Below are positions 1 to 10,900 of a stretch of 64,000 nucleotides of DNA, one piece after another. The first letter of the stretch is position 1, and each line of letters starts with the position of its first letter. The notes below the pieces were generated by a model. The model searched no databases, was not told the DNA's origin, and saw nothing but the letters and a program-made list of their open reading frames with translations. Both the position numbers and the translations under genes were made by a program. Source of the DNA: Rhodeus uyekii (lineage: Eukaryota > Chordata > Actinopteri > Cypriniformes > Acheilognathidae); contig JAWRVZ010000184.1 in assembly GCA_037043235.1 (NCBI GenBank), positions 682,001 to 746,000 on the forward strand, written 5' to 3'.

Positions 1-404
1 CTTCCTTTACACCTCCCTTTTTATATTTCCAACAAAGGCACGGATAGATTCAAACGAGATCAACCAATCGTAATAAATTACAAAACATTATATTTAACAG
101 GCTTGGAAGACACCAGCCAATTGTACCGGGGATAAACAAACACTTTCTCGTTACAGCGAAGTCCTTGAATAATCCATGCTTGTCCAAACAACAAAAGGGA
201 AACGGCAGTGACTGACATTGATATCACGCTCGACTCTCATGCTGAAGGTCTGTCTAAAATGGGACGGGTTGAGTTGAGCTTACTGAGGCAGTGTATTTTA
301 TTATTAAAGGAGGGAAAAGTTGAGACATCTGAGGCCAGATCAAGCTTGTTGGATTTGAAAACTTCAAGTACAGAAAGCACAGAATCACATGTAAGTACAA
401 AGAC
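1..404. other. Intergenic sequence, nothing firm
   Basis: No repeat or gene is recognised. A weak plus-strand possibility exists: an ATG at 259 in good context (aaaATGG) opens 44 codons up to a consensus donor (gtaagt) at 391. No partner exon was found and the peptide matches no family I know, so it is not called a gene. Confidence 0.2.
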
Positions 405-790
405 TAATCTTAATAGAAAAATGATGTCCCTGTTCACTATGGATTTTGTCTGGGGCTCTGAATCAGCAGAAAATATCCTCAACCACCTTCCCTGCTGTGA
501 TGGCCACACTCTGGTTGGATATTGCTCATGTCTAATAGTCCACGGCTATTAGGATGTAATGGTTCCTGTATTACAAGACCAGGAAAGGGCCTCAGGATGT
601 TGACTCCCATACATTCAATAGAAGCCCAACCATGTACTGTTGCAGTGGGACATGGGGTCTCCAGCGGGGTCCCTTCTTGGTGAAGAATAGAACCAATAGA
701 ACCAGCTTATCAATCTCCACATGGTCTTTGCCACTCCAAATTGGCCCATCCCCAATGAACCGTGCTCAAGCCATAGGACTTTGTGCCATA
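405..790 (-). pseudogene. Decayed Ty3/gypsy integrase fragment
   Basis: Read on the minus strand in shifting frames, this stretch follows the order of a gypsy integrase. A zinc-domain segment (FGVAKTMWRL..WFYW) near 700-760 is followed by a KKGP..PLQQYMVG linker near 630-687, an ILIAVDY strand near 540, and a segment like the second catalytic Asp loop (RAPDKIHSEQGHHFS) near 420-455. In-frame stops and frameshifts interrupt it, and the expected cysteines and first catalytic block are eroded. Homology stops near 405. It is unrelated in detail to the intact gypsy element at 7.1-13.2 kb. The family assignment rests on recognised motif order, not on a search. Confidence 0.65.
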
Positions 791-845
791 GGGAGCAGGA
801 CACTAGCAGTTGTAGTAAGGTAGACTTGAGAAAAGTGTGTTTCAC

Positions 846-2463
846 GCACTGTGAGAGACCGTTTCAAAAGAGAACTCTCACTTAACCCTTACGCTGTGTT
901 GAAAATACTGTAACACCTTTGGTGTTCCCGGTTAAAAATGGCCTGCCTTTTAAAAATCGCTCTAGTATTGATGTTATAACCAAATACTGGATTCAGTCTT
1001 TTTGTCAACTTTTGTTTCAGTTAGGACAGGTTTTGCATTCCTTTTGGAACTGATTGTTCGGAGGCTTTATTGATCTGAGCTCATGCACTTCAATTTATGA
1101 GGGGAAAGAAATGTGGACAATTGTCAATATTCAACAAAATATGGTAAAACTCACACTAGTGTGCTTTAATTTTTAAATAGGAGGTTTTTATTGAAATGCT
1201 TTTTTTTTTTTTACAAAATGGAACAAAGTCACACTCCTAGTGAAAAATTATTACCTACAAAAAATAGCTCTTTAAAACATAAATCAATAAATGAATCTCT
1301 CTTTATGCTATGTTATCACAAAATACTGGACTCATTTTCTTTCAATTAGGTCAGGTTTTGAATTTCTTTTTTAAACTGACTGATGGTAGAGCTCATTGAT
1401 CTGAGGATCAAGTTTCTCTGTATGAAAAAGGAAGCCTGTAAGGCTCAAAAAAGTCTGTGTTTGTTAAAGTGCTTTCTATCAGTGTGCGTCAGCATTTCCG
1501 TGAGTTATTTAATGTTATTAACAAGTACTGCAACCTCAGAACTATAATTAGACTAGCCAGTTTGTGACCATGATAATGAACTACAGGTCCCTAATGAATG
1601 AGCATTCACTCATTCATGAGCACTTTTGACATCTCATTTGATTTAGAATCAGATTAAATCTATTTGATTAGAATTTAATCATTTTAATGGATTTTTTTAC
1701 CAAAACAGGAAAAAAAATTCTATGCGCAGGAAACCTTCAATTACTAGTAGGTGGTTTTGTATGTAAACAAAAAAATGCTTATATAAAATTTCTCTAGAAG
1801 ATGTAAGAAGAAATCCAAACAAAATTTAATTTGTTTCCCCTAGAAAAGGTTAGAATCCTTCTTGCTAAAATTAACTTGTTAAACTAAAGCTTATTATAAT
1901 ATACAATAAATGCATCCTTATTTCCAGTGGCCCAGTACTAAAGTGTACGCAAACATTTACGCTACACTTAATGATGTATGAATGTTATTGCATGAGATAC
2001 AAAAATTTAATTTAAAAAAAGACACATGCATTAGCAATTTTTAACACATTTTACATTTCACAAATAATAATAGCTTCCTTTTTACATCAGATTGCATCAG
2101 TTTATGTGAGGCTTTCAAGTCAATAACAAACAAAGCAATAAACTGAACTAGATTGAAGACAGCGACCAGGAGCTGACGCTACTGCCATTTTATCAGCCTG
2201 TAAAAACATGCACAGACTGAAAGAAAAATATGAACTTTATAAATAGATACAACCTGAAATACAGGAATAAAGTCAAAGTCTAGATTATTAAAGTCTGATA
2301 AAATTCTGTGGAGAGGCCCAACCTGCTGTCACACAAATATCTTAAAAACAAAAATCCTTCAAAGTATGGTCCTTCAATGGATACTGCCTAGTTACCATCC
2401 CTAACCTAAATATCACCCACAGTAGCTCTGTCGTATTGCCATTAAATAGGTGTCATCTAAATT
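846..2463. other. AT-rich intergenic sequence, nothing seen
   Basis: AT-rich sequence with homopolymer runs (for example poly-T near 1200). There is no long reading frame, splice pattern, RNA gene or repeat that I can name. Confidence 0.5.
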
Positions 2464-2590
2464 GTTACCACTGGGTTTGGTGGTGGATTATTGTCTTTCT
2501 GTTTTTTGGGTCACTGTCTGTGTTGTTTGTTCTGATTCCCCATGTGCTCCTGTATTTCCATAGTTACTGATTAAGTTAGTTCTGTGCTGG
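2464..2590 (+). repeat. Dispersed repeat, copy 1 (LTR-like)
   Basis: This shares a run of about 120 bp with 4014-4135. The common order is ttaccaYtgggtttggtggtgg, ggtcactgtctg, ccccatgtgct and ttactgatta.gttagt. The T-rich, CCCATGTG-containing texture resembles the solo LTRs later in the window, but no target duplication was found. Edges are approximate. Confidence 0.5.
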
Positions 2591-2820
2591 GGGGCGGGGG
2601 TGTTCCAGAAAGCAGGTCATGTGACATACCCAGGCAAGTGTAAGCAAGTGGATAACTCAACTTTCGGTTCCAAAAACTGAGGTAACTTTCAGTGTATGTA
2701 AGTAGCCACTTACACTGAACAAAACCTGATCCAGAGCAGCTACTTTTTGAGGGTTAGTTTAGTTTAGAAGTGTTAGAAAAGCATGCATGCCCTATTGATG
2801 AGGCTCCAATAAGCGTGACA

Positions 2821-2835
2821 GATAGATAGATAGAT

Positions 2836-2918
<83 letters not shown>
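2821..2918. repeat. (GATA)n microsatellite
   Basis: About 24 GATA units with a single phase break (gatgatag) near 2834. It is followed by a short TA-rich tail. Confidence 0.97.
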
Positions 2919-3014
2919 GTATATATGTTATCATCTCACACATTGTTAATCTGCATTCAGACACTTTTATTTATTTTTGCAGCAACATTTTCTATGCTAT
3001 AATGTATCTCTGTA

Positions 3015-3735
3015 CAGTAATCCCTCGTTTATCGAGGTTAATGGGGACCGGAACCCCCCGCGATAGGTGAAAATCCCCGAAGTAGGATTGGCCCCTCCTA
3101 GAAATTTCCGTATATGTGTGTGTAGGTATCAGAATGTTTATTTGTATATTTATACTTTATATATATTTTAATTAAATCTATTTAATTATAAAAGCTTAAT
3201 ATTATACATTTACTCTCTCTCTCTCTCATGCGATATGTATTATGGTGCTCTACACTCATCAATGACAGAAGTATCTTGAGACTCCAGTAATGACGACGAT
3301 GACAGACCTGTGCGGTTCCATGAATGTGATGATGATGATGATGATGATGATGGTTCAGTTCAGTTCAGTTTATTTATAAAGCACAACAGGTACAACAGGT
3401 TGAAAGATGTACAGCAAAATACATCTTGCTGATGATGATGATGGTGTTACTGCATTGGTATAATGAAGCCTTTAAATCAGTTCGGGAAGTGTCTCATCGT
3501 CAGATATCGAAGAGGCTCCCACTCCACTCGTGCTCTCATTGGTCGATCTCGCGCCGGGAACCAATCACAAGTCTTATCTGAGTGCTGTGGGCGTGTAACA
3601 AGCCTCTGAGAGAGTTTCTCTCTTTGTTTGGCATCCTGGGAAACCGTTTCTCTCGCATCACGATGAAACAATGCTTCTTTCTACAAGATTTTTTTTTTTC
3701 TGTAACTTGAAGCGTGAAGTGGCGAGGGATTACTG
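3015..3735. mobile_element. Non-autonomous Tigger/pogo-like transposon
   Basis: The 13-bp terminal inverted repeats CAGTAATCCCTCG (3015-3027 and the complement at 3723-3735) are flanked by TA on both sides (3013-3014, 3736-3737), as expected for the Tc1/mariner/pogo superfamily. The 'ccctcgtttatcg...cgcgata..gaaaatcc' head is typical of Tigger-like elements. The 721-bp interior has a GATGAT run and a CpG-richer segment (3480-3670) but no transposase frame, so it is a deletion derivative or MITE. Confidence 0.8.
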
Positions 3736-4013
3736 TAATAGAAAATCATTAATAATATCTCACCTATAAAGCAATGTGGAAGAAAAATTACTAAGCATTA
3801 AAAATAAACTTTTACAGACATGTTATCTTTGAAAACACAAACTGTTAAATATTTTAATAGGTATTTATCTTTATTTTATAATAGCATCAAATAAACAATA
3901 TAGTTTTTATGCACAGTGATTTAAAGATTTTTTAAACAAAAATACCACCCAATAGGAGGCGATATTCTCCAAGTATGTAAATCGGCATTAAACAAAAGAA
4001 GAAAAACGTGGTC

Positions 4014-4135
4014 TGTTACCATTGGGTTTGGTGGTGGGTTAGTGCCTTTTTGTTTTTGGGTCACTGTCTGCGTTGTGTTCGTTCTGTTTCCCCATGTGCT
4101 GCTTTGTTTCTAGGGTTACTGATTACGTTAGTCCT
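4014..4135 (+). repeat. Dispersed repeat, copy 2 (LTR-like)
   Basis: Partner of the repeat at 2464-2590, in the same orientation and 1.5 kb away with the Tigger-like element between them. The small frame at 4008-4247 over it looks incidental. Confidence 0.5.
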
Positions 4136-5321
4136 GGCCTCATGGCACAAACAGTGCTTCTACTCTGTTGAAATATATCTATTTTACAATCTGCTCACAG
4201 TCAGTGGACTCACACCAAACAAGAAGCTGAAAAGACCTGCTGTTTAGACATTTCAACTAAAACATCAACAAATAGTGTGCTTAAAGGATAAACCCAGTAT
4301 GACAACACTGTTGTCAGGGTTCTACTGTGTTCTGTTTTTTCCTTTTTTCTTTTGATAATCATTTTTTTATGTAATTCTTTCCTCTGCGTAGTTTATTTTT
4401 CCTAGTTAACTGATTATATCCCTGTTAGTTTCAGTGGTCACCTGTGATCTGCACCTGTGTCTCATTTAGTTGCATTTGTTTCTCTTGTTTACTTGTTTGT
4501 ATCAGTCGTGAGTCTATGCTTACCACAGCAGAATTACAGCTGTCATAAAATAAATTATGCTTTTACATATATTTTTGTATTTTTATCGTAAGCAAACAGT
4601 TACAGAATAACACTGTCTTGGTATATTTGTGCCATTTGATCTGCCCCACACATGTAAATGACTCTTCAGTCAATGAGTTCACAGAACAAGGTCATAGTGT
4701 GTTGTTGTTGATCAAATACCACATTTGGCTGAAACGTTACAAAGAGATCTTAAAAAGCATTTGCTGCACGCACTAGAGATTTACACTCGACTGCACTTTG
4801 ACCAAACAGGTTGACTTGAGAAACTCAATGGTAAACTCAAATGTGGGCAAAACTGTGAATTATTTATTGCTTTGGCACAAAATGCATTCAATAACTACTT
4901 CTTTCAAATTACATGAATACATTTCTCACTTAGACACAACCACCACCAAAACTTTGTGAACTACAGGGCAATCTGCACACGTTTACATAATCTTTTCAAA
5001 ACTTTTAAAATTAAGTTAAAAATCTAATATAATTGAAAAGCAAAACAAAAAACAACAATTTGCTAGTTTTCTACAGAGATACCATATTAAAATGTATTAC
5101 AAATGTCAAATATTTAATATTTTCAAAACAATTATACTTTCATTACCATCTATAGAAAAGGGAGGAAATTAGGAATTTTTTTGTACTGTAATTTAAACAT
5201 GGACCACGTAACATAAACTGCAGTTAATTGAAAACATTCTTGTTTTGGAAAGACATTTTACAAAAGAAAAACATAATAATACTATAATGTGTAATGCTAC
5301 CTGTTTTGTTTGTTAGGATGA
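4136..5321. other. Intergenic, weak LTR-like patch only
   Basis: 4311-4560 begins tgtcagggttctactg and has the T-rich texture of a fish LTR, but I could not find matching ends or a target duplication. The rest is AT-rich with nothing recognised. Confidence 0.35.
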
Positions 5322-5476
5322 TTGACAAAATGTGTTTGTTGGGTGAAAACTGTAATTTGTAATTTCAAATTCAAAATGCGTTAAAACTACCAAAGCACTT
5401 CATGCATGTCTCAAATCAACTCACCCTTACATAACTAGCAAATAGTGTTGTTCACCCAGCAAACACACTTTGTCAC
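5322..5476. repeat. Inverted-repeat structure (25-bp arms)
   Basis: The arms at about 5322-5346 and 5452-5476 are near-perfect reverse complements (tgacaaaRtgtgtttgYtggg plus tgaa, two mismatches), about 105 bp apart. A second inverted pair, acatttctcagta at 5653-5665 against tactgagaaatgt at 5902-5914, lies just downstream. Together they suggest an unidentified MITE-like or foldback element. Confidence 0.5.
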
Positions 5477-5924
5477 TCGTAAAGAACAACGTTAATGACA
5501 GCTCTCTATTGTTCAGAAATCCCTGCAGGACAAGATACATGTTCTGTGTTTACATTGAACTACCAAATAATGTTTTGTATAGTTGGTTATGAAATTGAAA
5601 TATGGCCTAATTGTTTTCATATTACAGTTTTTTTTTCTACCATCTCTAGGACACATTTCTCAGTACTTGGGTCATTCTTGTTTTGTAAAGACATTTTACA
5701 AATGAAGTCGTTGTGAATGCTGTCAATTGTTAGTGCTTTTAGCTCATTGTGTTCTGACAGAGTGACAACCTTTGCTATTGTTATAAAATAATTAGTTTTT
5801 GTTTTGTTAGTTTTAGTGCATTTTGAATGTGAAATGAACTGCTGTTCCTAGAAGAAATGTGGTTAAGAAAACTATGTGAAGAGTTTTGAAAAAGTCACAT
5901 ATACTGAGAAATGTGCCATAGCGA

Positions 5925-7127
5925 TTACAAAAAGAAACTGTGATATATTGAATTAGTTTTATATTTTTTGCCTTCATTTTTAGATAGTTTTTGTAACAAA
6001 AAAATGTGTGTGTGTGTGTATCACAAAAGTCAAGGTTTTTTTTCATTTCAGTTTTAGTTATTTTAGTCATATTGTTAAAACAAGAATGAACGCCTTGCCA
6101 ATTAGCTGAAATGTAATAAGATTGTTTAATGTTTTATTGTCTGTTAAAATGTAAATTATTTCCAATAACAGATATATCCGTGGTTTTGGTTTTTGTTAAT
6201 TATAGTAACCCTACCACAGGCCCAACTTCTGCAGAGAGTGCATCAAGTGTGAATTTTACAATATTAAATTATGCTAGGTTTTTTTCAATCTCTGTGAAAA
6301 TAGTATTGGCACATTGCTTGCAACTTATTAAAATTCCAGATAGGTTGAAATGTGAAATACACTGCATTAGAGATCTATCAGCCTGATATATGAATGATCT
6401 ACAAGAAACACATCACCCTGATTTGACACTTGTTTATGATTAAACATAAAAACCTAAACTTGTAAACTAATAAATAATGTTACAACATACAAAATTAGAT
6501 ATTCATCCAAGAGTGTTTTTATATAGTACATGCAAATCACCTACCTCTCCATAGTGATGGCAGATCTTCTTACTAAGCAGTTTACAGTTATTAAGAATTT
6601 ATCACGAACCCACAGTCTTTGACTATCAACACAAGACGAAAAGAGACACAATGGATCATTTTCCCTCAAAGCCATTCACTACCAAGTACAGGCAGTGACA
6701 CTCAGGAGCAACACCACAAGCCAATAGATCCATTGTTCTCGCTTCTGTTTGTTTCTTTCATTGTGGTTTCCGACATGATTCTGTCACAGAGCCATCGTCT
6801 CAGTTACATTCTTCAACCCTTTAAATGGGGGACTTATTTTAACACTGATTGTTGATAGTGGATTTTTCAGTTATGTCTTTCTAATGTGCATTGCTTGTTA
6901 AAAAGGAATGCAATGTAACGTAATATGTAATATATCATATGTAATTTTTAGTAGATAATAATCTGGGGGGGAAAGCAATTACAAAGCAACTTAAGGAACC
7001 TGAAAATGAGACACAGTAATGACAAACTTCAGTGTGTTAAAACACTGAACACTAAAACACTGTGATTGTGGTGTGGCAAGTAGAAACAAAAATGAGATTT
7101 GAAGAACTGCAGTTGTGAAGAATAATG
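5925..7127. other. Intergenic sequence, nothing seen
   Basis: AT-rich, with a short (TG)n at about 6006-6020. The small reading frames here have no recognisable product and no splice context. Confidence 0.4.
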
Positions 7128-7132
7128 ACTAT
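7128..7132. repeat. Target-site duplication ACTAT, left copy
   Basis: ACTAT directly precedes the 5' LTR and recurs directly after the 3' LTR at 13240-13244. A perfect 5-bp duplication fits Ty3/gypsy integration. Confidence 0.9.
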
Positions 7133-7900
7133 TGTAACAACCCACAAGTTATGTTACTGTGGTATCATAGTAGTTGGTTCAGCCAACCACCAGGGGGCTC
7201 TAAGTTGTATATCTCTTACAGGATATGAGGTATATAAGTAGAGGAAAGAGAAGGTTTAGAGGAGGAAGCATGGTTTTTCATGACAGGCCAACTAGCAATG
7301 AGTCCGGATTGAGAAACCTAGGTTTCATGCTCAATCTAAAAGGACTCTTTTATATTGGTGGTTTTAAACACCACTCAATCTTTTGGAGAAAGGACTATCA
7401 AGTTCTATTAGGAGTTGAGTCCAAAGTTCGACAAGGATAGAGGGTTTCTTGAAGAAGCACATAAGACATTCATGGGAAACTTTACAATGAACTGTAACTG
7501 ATTTAAACATCAACATCAACATCGCCGCCGCCATCATCGTCATGATTGATTTCTCTATGAACAATGGACACTTCTTCATAGAGGAACATTGAGGGGTACT
7601 TTAATAATGGCTGATAAGTTTATTTTTCATTTGAAACATATGTTGGGTTATTATTGATTGTGTTTTGTATTTACTCTTTATTGTTTGATTCTTCATTGTT
7701 TTGTTTCAAAGATGTATTCAAATCGTTTATCTTTAATTTGTTTTGGTTAAAGTCAGTATCCATTATAAACACTTTGGTTGGTTTAAGAGATTTTTGTGGT
7801 TAAGGCTGGTTAATTTATTCAAGGTGCATTTACATGGTTGGTGGGCCCCTCCCTTAAATTTATTATAACAGTTACTTTTAAAATAAGAGTGGACAGTTAT
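7133..7900 (+). repeat. 5' LTR of the gypsy element
   Basis: It starts TGTAACAACCC and ends GGACAGTTAT, so it lacks the usual CA end; the TSD boundary supports this limit. A TATA box (tatataag) lies at 7231-7238. The 71-codon frames on both strands occur identically in the 3' LTR and are not taken as genes. Confidence 0.93.
7231..7238 (+). promoter_or_regulatory. TATA box in the 5' LTR
   Basis: tatataag within ggtatataagtagagg, about 100 bp into the LTR. It is the most likely core promoter of the element. The 3' LTR carries the same box at about 12570. Confidence 0.6.
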
Positions 7901-7904
7901 AGAT

Positions 7905-7922
7905 TGGCGCCCGAACAGGGAC
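7905..7922 (+). other. Primer-binding site, tRNA-Lys3 type
   Basis: TGGCGCCCGAACAGGGAC lies 4 nt after the 5' LTR. It is an 18/18 complement of the 3' end of vertebrate tRNA-Lys(UUU), including CCA, the primer also used by lentiviruses. It sets the 5' edge of the internal region and the minus-strand priming point. Confidence 0.93.
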
Positions 7923-7961
7923 CCCCAAAAAACCTGCATATTTGCTACCATAATCAGCACT

Positions 7962-10900
7962 ATGTCGCACCAAGGAGTTAGTCATACTGCCATGGAAGGG
8001 GATGAGGACGTTCCTGTTGTAGACTTCTCATCTGAACCTTTTGTAGTACCAAGGGAACCATTGAAAGATTTAATTAATACTTTTAGTGACTTGTATATTG
8101 ACTCAGATGATGAAAGTGAGAGAAGCAAGGATAATGCTCAAGATGTACCTGAGGATGACTATTTTCCACCTCCACCTCCACCACAAGAAATGGATCCTGA
8201 AGTGAACAACGACCCCTTTATTTCTGTAAAATCCACGATTACACACTTAACAGAACAGATCACATCATTGGAAGATCAGTTAACAGATTTTGGCCAACGG
8301 CTGAGTGATAAAGTTCCTTTTGAAGATTTTGAAAACCGATGTAGAATCATTGAGGAAAGGATGTCTTATCGTCTGCAACGTGAATGTGACAAGGTAAAGA
8401 AACAACTAGAGTTGTGTGTGCAAGAGTTAGGACAATCTGTAGTAGACTGCTTGAAGAGAAGAGATCGTCAGTTGGACCAAAAATTCCAAACCTTTGTACC
8501 AGCTTCATCCACTCCAATCACCCTAGACTCCAAAGCCACAGTTCAATTACCTTCTTCCAGACGGATGTCAGAAAATGCAACATACAATGTGCAATCCGGT
8601 CGCTTACCAACTCAAAGTAACCAGACTACAATACAGTATAATCCTCCAGTCAAAATTGATTTTCCCAGCTTTAGTAGTACACAAGATGATGATCCCATTG
8701 TATTTGTTGAACGCTGTGAAGAATATTTTGCTGTACGTCCCCTTAATAATGATGAAATCCTTGCATCACTAACAGCAGTCCTCAAAGGTACTGCGAAAGA
8801 CTGGTGGATGGCAGAACGCAGAAATGTGTACAACTGGAAACAGTTTAAAGAAAAGTTTCTACACTCCTTTCTAAGTGAAGATTATGATGATGTGGCAGCA
8901 AGGAGAATATTGGAGAGAAAACAAGGGACCAAGGAAAGTATCAGAGATTTTGCATTTCACTATCGAGCACTTTGCCTGAGATGGAAAAAAGGAATGTCTG
9001 AAAAGGAAGTTGTTCAAGCCATCCTGAGAAACTGTAATCCACGGCTTGCCAGTTTGCTACGTGGAACCATCAAGGACGTTGCAGAATTGGTCAGGATTGG
9101 AACGCAGATCGAAAGAGACCTTGATGAATCCAAAAGATATTGGAGTCAAGTCAATGTAGAAGAACAGAGGAAGAAAGCTGCTGTAGTTCACGAACCGCAA
9201 CACAAACCACCACAAGCAAGTACTCGAGTAGTACAATCTTGTCAGAATTCCACGCAACACGACTATAAGAACATTACCCTTCCCATAATTCTACAGGACC
9301 GATATGTTGTGGCCATGGTTGACACAGGTAGTACGTTCTCACTGATCCAGGAGTCATGTTGGAGACATTTGAGTCAACAAGAGCAGTATCAACCTAGTGA
9401 AGGACAATCCTTTCTGCTGGCCAATGGTCAAAAACAGACTGCAATTGGTAAAGTTGTATGGAAAGGTGAAATTCATGGACTATCAGTGGATCTATCATTA
9501 TTTATTATGCAGGATGCTGACTTGACCGTACCAATCATTCTTGGGATGGATTTTCTGTTACAGACAGGAATGGTGCTAGACTTTCAAAAAGCTCAGTTCA
9601 GCCTGTCTGCCAAAGAAGGTGTTATGGAAGTTAATACTTTTCCTTTCCACCACCACCACCGTTACCCCACTATGCACTTTTATCTTGCTGTTCCCTCGCC
9701 TACCTATGGCAATGAAACCTACATGATGATACATAAACTTACTCTACAAGCAGAAGCCGATCAACAAACAAGACAAGAGCTGCAGAATTTGATGTTAAAT
9801 TGGCCTACTGTTTGTACTCAAGAAATTGGACACACTAACCTTATTAAACATCGCATCATTACCACTGATGAAGTGCCGGTAAGACGACGTGCTTACAAAG
9901 TTTCCATGGAGAAACAACATTTCATTGAAACACAAACACAGGAATTACTGGACAAAAAGATAATTCAGATGTCGTCTTCTCCTTGGGCTTCTGCAGTGGT
10001 GGTAGTGCAGAAGAAGGATGGAGGATCAAGATTTTGTATTGATTATCGTGGACTCAATGCTAAAACCCACCTAGATGCTTACCCTATGCCCCAGATTCAG
10101 GACATTCTAGAATCGCTAAGTGGAGCCACTGTTTTTAGTACGCTAGATCTCAAGAGTGGCTACTGGCAGTTAGAGATGGCGCCTGGAAGCATCCAGAAGA
10201 CAGCTTTTGTAACGTCGTCCGGATTATATGAATTTGTACGTCTGCCTTTCGGCCTGAAAAATGCTGCAGCCTCTTTTCAGAGGCTAATGGAACACGTACT
10301 ACGTGAAATAAAGGGAAAATGTTGCATGGTATATATTGATGACATTGTGGTATATTCCAAAACCATGACGGAACATCTCAAACACCTTCATCAGGTATTT
10401 ACATGTCTCCACAAAGCCGGACTCACACTTAACCTTCAGAAATGTAACTTCATTCAAAAGTCACTTTCATTCCTTGGACACATAATTTCTGATAAAGGTG
10501 TAGAAACTGATCCAGCTAAAGTCTCAGTAGTCAAATCCTTCCCCACACCTCAATCCATCAAAGATGTTCAAAAATTTCTAGGATTGGCAGGCTGGTACCA
10601 CCGTTTTATACCTCTGTTTTCCGAGAAAGCTGCACCTCTCCATGCTTTAAAGCTGAAAAATGCAACCTGGGTCTGGACGGAGCAATGTCAACAAGCGTTT
10701 GACACAATCAAGAAGGATCTGATACAAGCACCGGTTTTAATTTCACCTGATTTTAACAAAGCTTTCCGAGTGCAGACCGACGCAAGCGACATTGGCTTGG
10801 GAGCTGTTCTTACACAGGAAACAGCTGGAGAAGAACAAGTGATTGCGTATGCTTCCAGATTGCTCAAAGGAGCAGAGAAAGCATACTCTGTATCAGAGAA

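Noticed and set aside
208..552. Possible plus-strand first exon with gtaagt donor at 391
   Set aside because: The frame begins with GTG rather than ATG. From the ATG at 259 it is only 44 codons before the donor. No downstream plus-strand exon was found, and the antisense strand is partly gypsy integrase.
2773..2964. 63-codon minus-strand frame
   Set aside because: It is a translation of the GATA microsatellite.
7225..7579. 71-codon frames inside the LTRs (also 12564-12918)
   Set aside because: They are duplicated only because the LTRs are identical, overlap on opposite strands and match no known product.
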